NCBI GenBank assembly: GCA_963739515.1
Contig: CAVUAO010000003.1
Span: 372,001 to 436,000, forward strand
DNA length: 64,000 nucleotides
Reading direction: 5' to 3'
From: JBFYTX01 sp963739515
GTDB lineage: Bacteria > Chloroflexota > Dehalococcoidia > Dehalococcoidales > RBG-16-60-22
A program made the position numbers and the translations under genes. This document shows positions 36,877 through 45,723 of the stretch, one piece after another (the stretch's first letter is position 1; each line of letters starts with the position of its first letter). The notes under the pieces are model-generated. The model had not been told where the DNA came from. It worked only from the letters and a program-made list of their open reading frames with translations, and ran no database searches.

Positions 36877-37494
36877 GTGAAAAAGCAATTTGGTTTTTTG
36901 TTTCTAGCAATTATCGCCGCAATTTTTCTTTATGGCTGTCATTATTCAAAAAACACTATTAATATTAGCGATAACAATAATTCTTCATTACCTGCTGACT
37001 GGAAAAATGCTCCTTGGATTGAAATTGATAACCGTTTTGATACTTCGGTTTTATCGAGAGCCCAGGAACAGATTCCATTTCCTATCATATTACCCAATTA
37101 CCATCCTGAAAATGGTCAAGTAATATCTTTACCTTATATAGAGGGCCCTCTTAAGCAATTCCAAGAGGAAAACCATGTTGAAATTATTATCAGATTTAGT
37201 ATCATTCTTAGTTCTACTTCAAGTGTTGGTATTATGATTAGTGAAAGCAACTATGCTTCATCGTTGGGTGAACCAGAGCTAAATCCTGAATTAGAGAAAA
37301 TTGAAATCGTAGGTATGCCGGTAATAAAGACCAGAGATGATTGGTCTATTTCTGATGTTTATTATAGCTTTGACTCGAGAAATACTTATTATAATCTTGA
37401 AGCACATTTTCTACCAAATAAGGAGTCTGTTAAAATAACGGTCTTTAAAATAGTCGAATCTATGATTATACAAATAAACGCACCAGCCCAGTAA
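36877..37494 (+). CDS. AT-rich lipoprotein, DUF4367-like
   Basis: A 205-residue predicted lipoprotein: signal sequence with lipobox FLYGC near residue 21, GTG start after AGGGG. The phrase IPFPIILPNYHPENG resembles the 'PFP-hP-YhP' motif of DUF4367-type extracytoplasmic domains. Much more AT-rich than the herA gene before it, pointing to acquisition. Function unknown. Confidence 0.65.
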   Translation: MKKQFGFLFLAIIAAIFLYGCHYSKNTINISDNNNSSLPADWKNAPWIEIDNRFDTSVLSRAQEQIPFPIILPNYHPENGQVISLPYIEGPLKQFQEENHVEIIIRFSIILSSTSSVGIMISESNYASSLGEPELNPELEKIEIVGMPVIKTRDDWSISDVYYSFDSRNTYYNLEAHFLPNKESVKITVFKIVESMIIQINAPAQ

Positions 37495-37504
37495 CTCCAT
37501 AGGA

Positions 37505-37640
37505 TATCCGAGAGGGGCTTCGCCCCTCTTAAACGCCCCCGTTTTCTTAAGGGAGTATCCTGCCAAGAGGGGTGCCAGCCCCTCTTTAATTAAACTCCCC
37601 TTCCCTTAAACCGAAGGGAAGGGGATACAGGGGATAGGTC
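37505..37640. repeat. GAGGGG repeat, head-to-head copies
   Basis: GAGAGGGGCTTCGCCCCTCTT at 37511-37531, AACGCCCCCGTTTTCTTAAG, AAGAGGGGTGCCAGCCCCTCTT at about 37566-37587, then CCCCTTCCCTTAAACCGAAGGGAAGGGG. Hairpins of the family occur in both orientations and could terminate either flanking gene. Confidence 0.72.
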
Positions 37641-37652
37641 CCAGCTAAAAAA

Positions 37653-37898
37653 CTATCTCAGTTCTGCCAGTTTCTTTTCCAGCTCTTTGTTTCCCGGCTC
37701 TACCAGGATTGACCCGTCCGGGAAAACGATCGTCGGTACGCTCTGATACTCCTTATTAATTTTTCGGACGTATTCCAGCGCTGTTTCATCGCTCTCAATA
37801 TCTATCCAGGTGTAAGGCACTTTCATCCGCTCGAAAACCTGCTTCGCCCGTACACAGTCGGGGCACCACTTGGTGCCGTATACTTTGATTTCTGCCAT
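37653..37898 (-). CDS. Glutaredoxin-like protein (mycoredoxin type)
   Basis: An 81-residue thioredoxin-fold protein with the active site KWCPDC near residue 12, the cis-Pro loop SVPTIVFPDGS and a helical C-terminus. It would reduce disulfides or mixed disulfides. In organisms lacking glutathione such proteins use other thiols. ATG at 37898. The PatB-type gene ends upstream of it on the same strand, 16 nt away. Confidence 0.88.
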   Translation of the reverse strand: MAEIKVYGTKWCPDCVRAKQVFERMKVPYTWIDIESDETALEYVRKINKEYQSVPTIVFPDGSILVEPGNKELEKKLAELR

Positions 37899-37913
37899 AG
37901 TATTAATATTATA

Positions 37914-39108
37914 TCAGAGATTTTTAACCGCTTTCTCTATCCGTCCTAAAGCCTCCCGGAGAAGCGAGCGCGGGCAGGCGATGTTCATCCTCTGGAAACC
38001 GCTGCCTCCCAGGCCGAACATGAAACCGTCGTCAAAGCCCACCCGGGCTTTCTCCCGCATGAAATTTTGCAACTCTTTATCATCCAGCCCGAGACCGCGG
38101 CAGTCCAGCCAGAGCAGGTAGGTGCCCTGCGGCTTAATGACCTTGATGCACGGGATGCGTTCTTGAAACCAATCCATGGTGATTTCCAGATTGCCCTGGA
38201 GATACTCTAAGAGCTGTGCGAGCCACTCGTCACCGTGGCGGTAGGCCGCCTCCATGGCCGTCAGGCCGAAGATGTTCAGACCGGGTACCAGGCCGACCCG
38301 GGCATCGTTAAATATATCGCGGAGCTTCTTGTTGGGTATGATGATGGACGATGCCTCCAGTCCCGGCAAATTAAAAGTCTTGCTGGGCGCCATGCAGACG
38401 ATGCTCCTCTCCGCGAACTCTTCGGATATTGAGGCGAACGGCGTATGACGGTAACCCCTATAGAGCAACTCGCAATGGATTTCATCGGAAATGACGACCG
38501 CCCACTGACCGATAACGATTTCCCCCATTCGCGTTAGCTCCTCCCGACTCCACACCCGCCCGATGGGGTTCTGGGGATTACACAGGATGATAGCTTTAAC
38601 GCGACTATGGTCCATCCGCCTGCCTTCTGGTTTGAATCTCGCCTCGAGGTCGGCGTAGTCCATGTTATAGCGACCGCGTGCCAGCTTGAGCCGGTTATGG
38701 ACGATCTGGCAGCCGCTGCCCGTCACCACCTCGAAAAAGGGAAAGTAGACCGGCTCCTGTAAGTATGATTTCATCGCCGGGGTGCGTTAATGCCCTTACG
38801 GCGATATTTAAAGCGGGGATGATGCCGGGGGTAAAGACCACCCATTCCGGCTCTATCTTCCAGTCGAACCTGCGCTTCATCCGGTCGACCACCGCTTCGG
38901 TCAGTCCCGGACCCGGCATGGTATAGCCGTAGAAAGGATGGGCGGCGCGTTTTTCCAGCGCCTCGGTAATCGCCGGCGCCGTCGGGAAGTCCATGTCCGC
39001 CACCCACATTGGTATTACGTCTTCCCTCCCGAAGATTGCCTTAACGGCGCCCCACTTGGCGCAATCGGTATTGCGGCGGTCGCAAACCGTATCGAAATCG
39101 AACTTCAT
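37914..39108 (-). CDS. MalY/PatB-type PLP cysteine-S-conjugate beta-lyase (frameshifted)
   Basis: Fold-type I aminotransferase-like enzyme. The N-terminus (FDFDTVCDRRNTDCAKWG, IPMWVADMDFPTAP) is the MalY/PatB signature. PLP contacts follow: NPQNPIGRVW, ISDEIHCELLY and the Schiff-base lysine in APSKTFNLPGL. The enzyme splits cystathionine or other C-S bonds giving pyruvate and ammonia. The frame breaks near 38763, where ATACTTACAGGAG holds one extra base; removing it joins GDEIIL to QEPVYFPFFEVV. Joined length is about 397 residues, the family norm. The ATG at 39108 has GGAGGTG upstream. Confidence 0.87.
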
Positions 39109-39163
39109 GCCGCACCTCCGTCCTTAAACTATTTTACACACGAAGCCTGATTTTTTACAAAGT

Positions 39164-39193
39164 TTGTCTTATCTTTCTGCCGCAGGTTATAAT
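39164..39193 (+). promoter_or_regulatory. plsC promoter, near-leaderless
   Basis: TTGTCT (39164-39169), 18 bp, TATAAT (39188-39193), then 9 nt to the ATG at 39203. The upstream in-frame ATG at 39164 coincides with the -35 box, so the start at 39203 is preferred. Confidence 0.55.
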
Positions 39194-39202
39194 TACTATC
39201 AA

Positions 39203-39856
39203 ATGCACTGGGTCTATTACTTCGGCAGGGTAGTTATCAGGATACTCGTTTTTCCCTTCGCGTGGTGGCGAGTAAAAAGTCGGGAAAACATTACCTCGCC
39301 GGGACCCTTCCTCATCGTTTGCAACCACCTGCATATCGCCGACCCCCCCATCATCGCCGCTAGCCTCCCCCTCAAGTGCGTCTTCATGGCTAAAGAAGAT
39401 CTCTGGCATAACCAGTGGTCGCGTTTCTGGGTGGCAAACTTCGGCGCTTTCCCGGTGAGGCGGGGCATCGCGGATATGGAGGCCGTCCGACGGGCCCAAA
39501 AATGGGTGAAAAAAGGCGTTTCCGTCATTATGTTCCCGGAAGGCGGCCGGAGCCAAAACGCCCGCCTCCAGACGGCTTTCCCCGGCGCTGCCCTGATAGC
39601 GCGCCATGCGGGAGTGCCCATACTCCCGGTGAGCATTACCGGCACGGAAAAGCTTCGCCATCTAACGTGGTGCTTCTTCCATCACCCTGATATAACGGTT
39701 ACCTTCGGCAGACCCTTCAGCCTTCCGCCCCATAATGGCAGGGTGACCAAGGAACAACGTCAGGAGATAATAAGTGCTATTATGCTGAAAATCGCTGCCC
39801 TGCTTCCCACCGAATATCGAGGAGTTTATGACACGGAAAAAACCGCCGGTAATTGA
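39203..39856 (+). CDS. plsC: 1-acyl-sn-glycerol-3-phosphate acyltransferase (PlsC family)
   Basis: A 217-residue PlsC-type acyltransferase that makes phosphatidic acid from lysophosphatidic acid at the inner membrane. An N-terminal hydrophobic stretch is followed by the catalytic NHLHIADP (N-H-x4-D), FPVRRG, and the FPEGGRS motif that binds the glycerol phosphate. The start at 39203 follows a TATAAT box and removes a spurious N-terminal extension. Overlaps ispH by 29 nt. Confidence 0.9.
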   Translation: MHWVYYFGRVVIRILVFPFAWWRVKSRENITSPGPFLIVCNHLHIADPPIIAASLPLKCVFMAKEDLWHNQWSRFWVANFGAFPVRRGIADMEAVRRAQKWVKKGVSVIMFPEGGRSQNARLQTAFPGAALIARHAGVPILPVSITGTEKLRHLTWCFFHHPDITVTFGRPFSLPPHNGRVTKEQRQEIISAIMLKIAALLPTEYRGVYDTEKTAGN

Positions 39857-40703
39857 AAAGGCCGCCCGGACGGGCTTTTGTTTCGGGGTAAGACAGGCGG
39901 TCACTCTCTTGGAAAAGGTCGCCCGCGAGCGCGGGGGCGTGGAAACGCTGGGGGCGGTGGTGCATAACCAGCAGGTGCTGCAAAAACTAGAGGAAATCGG
40001 CGTTAAAGTGGTCAATAATATCGACGAAATTCAGGGCGATACGGTGGTAACAAGCTCGCACGGTATTAGCACCGACTTAGAGAACAAAATCCGCGCCCGC
40101 CATAGCGAGGTCATCAGCACCACCTGCCCGAACGTCCGTCGCGCCCAGGATGCTGCGGCCAAGCTGGCGGAGTCCGACTTTTTCGTTATCGTCTATGGGG
40201 ACGTTGACCATCCCGAGGTGAAGGGAATACTGGGAAGGGCGAAGGGTAAGGGCCTGGCCACTATTGACGAAAAAGTCGTGGCGGCGTTGGACCCCCTCCC
40301 CCGCCGACTCGGCATACTTTCGCAGACCACCCAGGTGCCGGCCCATTTCCGGGAATTCGTGAAGAAAATCATCGACCTTGCCCTGACGAAAAACTCCGAG
40401 ATTCATGTCATCGATACCATCTGCCACGACCTGCGGGAGCGCCAGTCGGCCGCCCTCGAGCTGGCGCACCGGGCCGACCTCATGCTGGTGGTGGGCGGAC
40501 GCTCCAGCGCCAATACCAGCCGCATCGCCGAATTATGTTCAAAAATCGCCGAGACGCATTTAATAGAGACCGCCGCCGATATCAAGACAGCCTGGCTCAA
40601 GGGCAAAAAACACATCGGCGTTACCTCCGGCGCCTCCACCGCCGAAGACACGGTGGATGAGGTGATGAAGAGGCTGAAGGAGATGACGAAATACATCAAA
40701 TGA
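39828..40703 (+). CDS. ispH: 4-hydroxy-3-methylbut-2-enyl diphosphate reductase
   Basis: A 291-residue IspH, the last enzyme of the MEP isoprenoid pathway, with a [4Fe-4S] cluster. The three Cys ligands are in ARTGFCFGVRQAV, STTCPNVRRAQ and DTICHDLRERQ. VVHNQQVL and the C-terminal GVTSGASTAEDTVDEV are further signatures. Begins within the end of plsC. An upstream out-of-frame overlap of 29 nt suggests translational coupling. Confidence 0.95.
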   Translation: MTRKKPPVIEKAARTGFCFGVRQAVTLLEKVARERGGVETLGAVVHNQQVLQKLEEIGVKVVNNIDEIQGDTVVTSSHGISTDLENKIRARHSEVISTTCPNVRRAQDAAAKLAESDFFVIVYGDVDHPEVKGILGRAKGKGLATIDEKVVAALDPLPRRLGILSQTTQVPAHFREFVKKIIDLALTKNSEIHVIDTICHDLRERQSAALELAHRADLMLVVGGRSSANTSRIAELCSKIAETHLIETAADIKTAWLKGKKHIGVTSGASTAEDTVDEVMKRLKEMTKYIK

Positions 40704-40725
40704 GGTTAATATAATGCACTTTGAT

Positions 40726-41691
40726 ATGAGTCATAGAACAATAAAAGTATTTATTCTTTTGATTATTTTATTCATATTAAGTATGACGATCGGGTGTGCT
40801 GGCAAAAGTTCTCAAGAAGTAATGACACCCATATATCCAACTACGATGAACTGGCAGATTACTAGACCGCAATCTAATGCTCTTTATGATATCTGGGGTA
40901 GCTCTTCCAAGGATATATTTGTAGTAGGAGATAAAGGAACGATTTTGCACTATGACGGAAATATATGGACAACAATGGATAGCGGAACAAACGTATTGTT
41001 ATTGGGTGTTTGGGGTAGCTCTTCCTCTAATGTCTTTGCTGTAGGTGATGGAGGTACAATTTTACATTACGATGGGGAAAAATGGAATATAATGAACAGT
41101 TATATTACAGATGATCTCAACGCTGTTTGGGGTAGTTCTTCTTCTAATGTCTTTGCTCCCGTTAATGGACCTGGCATTATTTTGCATTTCAATGGAGAAA
41201 TATGGGAATCAATGCAAACTCCGTTTGATTTTCAGCTTTTTAATGTCTGGGGAACATCATCAACTAATATATTTGCCGTTGGAAGATGTAATGTAATCAT
41301 GCATTATGATGGCCGAGATTGGATAATTATAACTAGAGATTCCGACACTACTACTCGTATTTTAAAAGCCATCTGGGGAAGCTCTTCCAAAGACATCTTT
41401 GTTGCAGGGTATACCGGACAAATGAGGCATTATGATGGCGAAAAATGGTATTCTATAGATAGTGGGACAATTAATGCTATTCATGATCTTTGGGGTATTT
41501 CAGCTAATAATGTTTTTGCTGTAGGAGTAGAGGGAATCATTTTATATTATAATGGTAATCAATGGGTTCAAATGAACAGTGGAACACAAGAATCCTTATT
41601 GGGAATATGGGGCGACTCTGCAACAGATATATTTATTGTCGGTGATAATGGCGTTATCCTACATTATGATGGAACTAATAATCCTGAATAA
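40726..41691 (+). CDS. AT-rich beta-propeller lipoprotein
   Basis: A ~321-residue predicted lipoprotein (hydrophobic signal then SMTIGC). About seven repeats of ~40 residues follow, each with the pattern WGSSS-x-DIF-x-VGD-x-GTILHYDG-x-x-W. This suggests a seven-bladed propeller outside the membrane. A TATAAT at 40710-40715 overlaps the in-frame ATG at 40714, so the ATG at 40726 is preferred. Markedly AT-rich against ispH and the acyl-CoA dehydrogenase. Likely binds carbohydrate or protein; no catalytic residues seen. Confidence 0.75.
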   Translation: MSHRTIKVFILLIILFILSMTIGCAGKSSQEVMTPIYPTTMNWQITRPQSNALYDIWGSSSKDIFVVGDKGTILHYDGNIWTTMDSGTNVLLLGVWGSSSSNVFAVGDGGTILHYDGEKWNIMNSYITDDLNAVWGSSSSNVFAPVNGPGIILHFNGEIWESMQTPFDFQLFNVWGTSSTNIFAVGRCNVIMHYDGRDWIIITRDSDTTTRILKAIWGSSSKDIFVAGYTGQMRHYDGEKWYSIDSGTINAIHDLWGISANNVFAVGVEGIILYYNGNQWVQMNSGTQESLLGIWGDSATDIFIVGDNGVILHYDGTNNPE

Positions 41692-41799
41692 CACCCCCTT
41701 TCCCCCTCTCCTTGACTCCCCCTCCCTCACTCTCTATAATTTATCTTAGTTTTAGACTCAACCTTTTCCACACCACCGACTAAAGAGAGGAATATCAAT

Positions 41800-42957
41800 T
41801 TGGACTACTTTTTAACCGAGTCGCAAAAGACCATCAGAGACCTCGCCCGGCGCATTGCCGAGGAAAGAGTCCTCCCCGTCCGCGCCGAGCTCGATGAAAA
41901 AGAGGAGTTCCCCTGGGGCATCGTTAAAGACCTCGCCGCCGCCGATATGTTCCGTGTCTTTGTTCCGGAGCAGTACGACGGCCTGGGCGGCGGCTGCCTG
42001 GAGCTTTGCCTGGTCACGGAAGAGCTGAGCCGGATATGCAGCGGTGTGGCCGTCACCTATGCCGCCAGCGCCCTAGGATGCATGACTTTAATGGAGTACG
42101 GCACCGAAGAGCAGAAGCGTAAATATTTACCTGACATCGCTGCCGGTAAGAAGCTGGGGGCTTTCGCCATTACCGAACCGACCGCTGGCAGCGACGCCAG
42201 CAATATTAAGACCACGGCAGAAAAGGTGGCGGGGGGCTATCTGCTCAACGGCACCAAACAGTTCATCACGAACGGCGGCGAGGCGGAAATTTACACAGTC
42301 ATTGCCCTGACGGACAAGTCTAAAGGTGCCCGCGGCGCCAGCGCCCTTATCGTGGAAAAAAACACCCCCGGTTTTACCTTCGGCAAGAAGGAAAAGAAGA
42401 TGGGCATCCGCACCTCGGCCACGCGCGAGCTCGTCTTTAAAAACTGTCTCGTCCCGGAGGAAAATCTGCTGGGCAAGCCCGGCCTCGGCTTTATCCAGGC
42501 GATGCGCCTCTTCGATAAGTCCCGTCCCGGCATCGGCGCCCAGGCAGTGGGCCTGGCCCAGGGCGCCCTGGAAGCAGCGGTAGATTACGCCGAGCAGCGC
42601 GTCCAGTTCGAGCAGCAAATAATTAACATGCCGGTCATCCAGCACATGCTTGCGGACATGGCTATCCAGGTCGAGGCCGCCCGCGCATTAGTCTACGCCG
42701 CCGCCCGCTACGTCGATAGCGGCGCCAAAAATCTCACCGAGTCGTCGGCCATGGCTAAGGTTTTCGCTTCTGATGCCGCCATGAAAGTCACCGTTGATGC
42801 CGTGCAGATTTGCGGCGGCTCCGGCTACATGCGTGATTACCCCGTCGAGAAGATGATGCGGGACGCCAAAATCCTCCAGATTTACGAAGGCACCAACCAG
42901 ATTTTAAGGAACGCCATCGCCGTGAACCTGCGCAAACGGAAGGGCCGGACGGCATGA
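41800..42957 (+). CDS. Acyl-CoA dehydrogenase
   Basis: A 385-residue FAD acyl-CoA dehydrogenase. AFAITEPTAGSDASNIKTTA is the flavin/substrate loop, FITNG and FGKKEKKMGIRTSATREL the middle domain. QICGGSGYMRDYPVEKMMRD and QIYEGTNQILRN hold the C-terminal signature with the catalytic Glu region. Oxidises a fatty acyl-CoA to the 2-enoyl-CoA and passes electrons to ETF. The TTG start has GAGAGGAA upstream. The 3' end overlaps etfB by 4 nt (ATGA), tying it to the second ETF set. Chain-length preference not readable. Confidence 0.93.
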   Translation: MDYFLTESQKTIRDLARRIAEERVLPVRAELDEKEEFPWGIVKDLAAADMFRVFVPEQYDGLGGGCLELCLVTEELSRICSGVAVTYAASALGCMTLMEYGTEEQKRKYLPDIAAGKKLGAFAITEPTAGSDASNIKTTAEKVAGGYLLNGTKQFITNGGEAEIYTVIALTDKSKGARGASALIVEKNTPGFTFGKKEKKMGIRTSATRELVFKNCLVPEENLLGKPGLGFIQAMRLFDKSRPGIGAQAVGLAQGALEAAVDYAEQRVQFEQQIINMPVIQHMLADMAIQVEAARALVYAAARYVDSGAKNLTESSAMAKVFASDAAMKVTVDAVQICGGSGYMRDYPVEKMMRDAKILQIYEGTNQILRNAIAVNLRKRKGRTA

Positions 42958-43739
42958 ATATCGTCGTCTGCCTGAAACAGGTGCCCGGCACCACCGAAGT
43001 TAAAATCGACCCTCAGACTAATACCCTCATCCGGCAGGGCATTGAAAATATCATTAATCCTTTCGATGCCTATGCGCTGGAAGAAGGCGTGCGTCTCAAA
43101 GAAAAACACGGCGGTAAGGTCACCGTTATTACTATGGGGCCATCGCAGGCGGACGCCGCCCTCCGCGAAGCCATATCCCTTGGCGCCGACGACGCCGTTC
43201 TTCTCTCCGACCGCGCTTTTGCTGGCGCCGATACCTGGGCGACCGCTTACACCTTGTCCCGCGCTATTCTAAAGATAGAAAAATTCGACCTTATTATCTG
43301 TGGACGTCAGACTCTCGATGGCGATACCGGGCAGGTGGGCCCTGAGCTTGCCGAGATGCTCGATATACCCTTTATCGCCTATGTCAGCAGCATCGAAGAA
43401 ATTAAAGAAAAATACCTGCGGGTCCGGCGCATGGTGGAGGAAGGCCATGAGGTCATCGAGACCAGTCTCCCCGCCGTGATCACCGTCGCCAAGGAAATTA
43501 ACGTGCCCCGCCTCCCCTCCCTACGCGGCGTGATGAAATCTAAAAGCGCCGCTATTACCACTTGGGGCATTAAAGAGCTGGGCGTCGATGCGTCAATGGT
43601 CGGCCTAGCCGGTTCGTCGACCCAGGTCATTAAGGTATTTTTCCCGCAGCGGGCCCACCAAGCCGAGGTGCTCTCCGGCAATCTGGAACAGCAGGTGGCG
43701 ACGCTGGTCGACCGGCTTAAGAAAGCCGGTTTGTGCTAG
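42954..43739 (+). CDS. etfB: Electron transfer flavoprotein beta subunit (set 2)
   Basis: A 261-residue EtfB. CLKQVPGTTEVKIDPQTNTL, NPFDAYALEEGVRLKEKHGG and CGRQTLDGDTGQVGPELAEM match set 1 and the group that includes bifurcating ETFs. Overlaps the acyl-CoA dehydrogenase stop and is followed after 12 nt by a ferredoxin gene. This is an unusual order: etfB and etfA are separated by a ferredoxin. Confidence 0.93.
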   Translation: MNIVVCLKQVPGTTEVKIDPQTNTLIRQGIENIINPFDAYALEEGVRLKEKHGGKVTVITMGPSQADAALREAISLGADDAVLLSDRAFAGADTWATAYTLSRAILKIEKFDLIICGRQTLDGDTGQVGPELAEMLDIPFIAYVSSIEEIKEKYLRVRRMVEEGHEVIETSLPAVITVAKEINVPRLPSLRGVMKSKSAAITTWGIKELGVDASMVGLAGSSTQVIKVFFPQRAHQAEVLSGNLEQQVATLVDRLKKAGLC

Positions 43740-43751
43740 GAACGGTGGCCC

Positions 43752-43958
43752 ATGGGAGTTAAAATCGATACATTAAAGTGCACCGGCTGTGGCGCCTGTA
43801 TTTATGTATGTCCGGTTGGCGTGCTCCTCGTCGACGATATGAAATGCCGCGTTGCGGAAGGCTGCATTTCCTGCGGGCTCTGCGTGGACCAGTGCAACTG
43901 GCAAGCGATAACGCTGGAAAATAAACCCGCCCGAAAAAAGAAAAAGAGGGGCGTCTAG
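43752..43958 (+). CDS. 2[4Fe-4S] ferredoxin in the ETF operon
   Basis: A 68-residue ferredoxin: CTGCGACIYVCP and CISCGLCVDQCN (no Pro after the last Cys), then a strongly basic tail (KPARKKKKRG). Located between etfB and etfA with 6-12 nt gaps, so it is co-translated and probably serves this ETF. It could be the electron acceptor of a bifurcating reaction, or a bound subunit. Confidence 0.9.
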   Translation: MGVKIDTLKCTGCGACIYVCPVGVLLVDDMKCRVAEGCISCGLCVDQCNWQAITLENKPARKKKKRGV

Positions 43959-43964
43959 AAACCT

Positions 43965-45149
43965 ATGGCGGATACTGGTATCAAAGTCAACGATGAATGC
44001 GTCGGCTGCGGCAACTGCATAGCGGTCTGCCCCTTCGGCCTGATCGAAATCGTCCGGGGCAAGGCGGTAATCAAGGAAGGCTGTAACCTCTGCGGCGCCT
44101 GCGTGGCGGCCTGCGGTTATAACGCCATCACCATCGAGGCGCCTCAAAAAACGTCCGGCGTCAGCGCCAGTTCGCGCGGCGTCTGGGTCTTCGCCGAGCA
44201 ACGGCGCGGCAGCCTGAAAAACGTCGTTTTCGAGCTCCTTTCCAAAGGCCGGGAACTGGCGGATACTCTTAAGACGGAATTATCAGCGGTATGCCTCGGT
44301 CATGACGTCAAAGACATTAACCGGCTTTTCGCTTACGGCGCCGATAAAGTCTACCTGGCGGATAGCCCCGACCTGGCCGAAAACCAGGAGGACTATCTCA
44401 CCCATGAGATGGTGAGGCTTATCAGAGAACATCAGCCGGAGATCGTGCTGGCCGGCGCGACTGCTCTGGGCCGCTCTTTCTTTCCCCGCGTGGCGGCTAT
44501 TCTGAACACCGGACTTACCGCCGACTGCACCGGACTGGAGATCGATACGGAGAAACGGCTGCTCCGGCAGACCCGTCCTACCTTCGGCGGGAACATCATG
44601 GCCATCATCATCTGCCCGGACAAGCGGCCCCAGATGTCCACCGTGCGCCCGCGCGTCTTTAAAAAGGGCGCCCCCGACCCCACCCGTAAAGGGCAAATCA
44701 TCAGGGTCGACTTTAAAAAAGAAGGTATCACCGCGAAAACCCGGCTTTTGAATTTCATCGATGACCTTACTGAGGCAGTCAAGCTGGAAGACGCGGATAT
44801 CATCGTCTCGGGCGGGAGAGGGCTGGGTAAAGCCGAGAATTTCAAATTGCTCGCCGAGCTGGCGGACGCACTCGGGGCGGCGCTGGGTTCGTCACGGGCG
44901 GCGGTGGACGAGGGGTGGATTCCCTACAGCCATCAGGTAGGCCAGACAGGCAAGACCGTCTGCCCCAAACTATATATAGCCTGCGGCATCTCCGGGGCGA
45001 TCCAGCACCTGGTGGGTATGCAGACGTCCGACTGCATCGTCGCCATCAATGATAACCCGGACGCCCCCATCTTCCAGGTGGCCCACTACGGCATCGTCGG
45101 CGACCTTTTCCAGGTGGTGCCGATGTTGATTAAAAAACTCAAGGGTTAG
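43965..45149 (+). CDS. etfA: Electron transfer flavoprotein alpha subunit with N-terminal ferredoxin domain (set 2)
   Basis: A 394-residue EtfA. The N-terminal domain has two [4Fe-4S] motifs (CVGCGNCIAVCP and CNLCGACVAAC), then the EtfA core with RQTRPTFGGNIMAIIICPDK, SGGRGLGKAENFK, VGQTGKTVCPKLYIACGISG and NDNPDAPIFQVAHYGIVGDL. It lacks the extra ~50 residues present in set 1. Last gene of the acyl-CoA dehydrogenase - etfB - ferredoxin - etfA operon. Its end overlaps the convergent lipoprotein gene by 11 nt. Confidence 0.93.
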   Translation: MADTGIKVNDECVGCGNCIAVCPFGLIEIVRGKAVIKEGCNLCGACVAACGYNAITIEAPQKTSGVSASSRGVWVFAEQRRGSLKNVVFELLSKGRELADTLKTELSAVCLGHDVKDINRLFAYGADKVYLADSPDLAENQEDYLTHEMVRLIREHQPEIVLAGATALGRSFFPRVAAILNTGLTADCTGLEIDTEKRLLRQTRPTFGGNIMAIIICPDKRPQMSTVRPRVFKKGAPDPTRKGQIIRVDFKKEGITAKTRLLNFIDDLTEAVKLEDADIIVSGGRGLGKAENFKLLAELADALGAALGSSRAAVDEGWIPYSHQVGQTGKTVCPKLYIACGISGAIQHLVGMQTSDCIVAINDNPDAPIFQVAHYGIVGDLFQVVPMLIKKLKG

Positions 45150-45594
45150 TGTGATAAGAACCCGTCACATAAAAGTCCAAACCGCGCTGTTCCGCGAAGG
45201 TCTTTATTTCATCGACTATTTCTTTTGGCGGTAATACCAGCTTCACAACCGCCTGATCCATCGGTAGCACAAACTGCCCGCCGTTCCAGGATACAAACTC
45301 CTTTTCAGGAATCCTGCTTAAGACGGCTTTGATCCCCTCCACCCCTAACGTATGTATGTCCACCCAGCCGTCTTCAGATTCAATATTGTCACCGGAGATA
45401 ATTTCCTCCAAGGTCTTGTTCCGATTGGTGCCGGTAATTAAAGTAAAATGCCAGCCGCGGTCCAACTCCCACGAATACAATTCATAGCCTTTCATGGAAC
45501 GCGGCAGCGGGCTATCTTGCGTTGCGTGACAGCCAAACAAGACAGGTATTAGCAGTACCAGCACGAGTAAATTGATTCCTCTGTGTTTCATCAT
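45139..45594 (-). CDS. Hypothetical lipoprotein
   Basis: About 151 residues. Signal peptide with lipobox VLFGC near residue 22, then a small domain with YSWELDRGWHFTLITGTNR and IPEKEFVSWNG; no family recognised. A TATAAT (45605-45600, minus) lies 5 nt before the ATG at 45594 and 8 nt before the one at 45591, so translation is probably leaderless. Convergent with etfA. Confidence 0.65.
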   Translation of the reverse strand: MMKHRGINLLVLVLLIPVLFGCHATQDSPLPRSMKGYELYSWELDRGWHFTLITGTNRNKTLEEIISGDNIESEDGWVDIHTLGVEGIKAVLSRIPEKEFVSWNGGQFVLPMDQAVVKLVLPPKEIVDEIKTFAEQRGLDFYVTGSYHTNP

Positions 45595-45654
45595 CAACTA
45601 TTATAACGATGATTGAGCAAAAGAGTAAGTCTTAGACCTGCGGCAATCCCTGCC

Positions 45655-45683
45655 TTGCCTTAGATAGCTTTATCGAATATAAT
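45655..45683 (+). promoter_or_regulatory. Promoter of yceD-rpmF-fabD
   Basis: TTGCCT (45655-45660), 17 bp, TATAAT (45678-45683), then a leader with GGAGGGGAGG before the ATG at 45724. Confidence 0.55.
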
Positions 45684-45723
45684 AATAAGGTTGTAGATAC
45701 TCACGGAGGGGAGGCGAGGTGGC

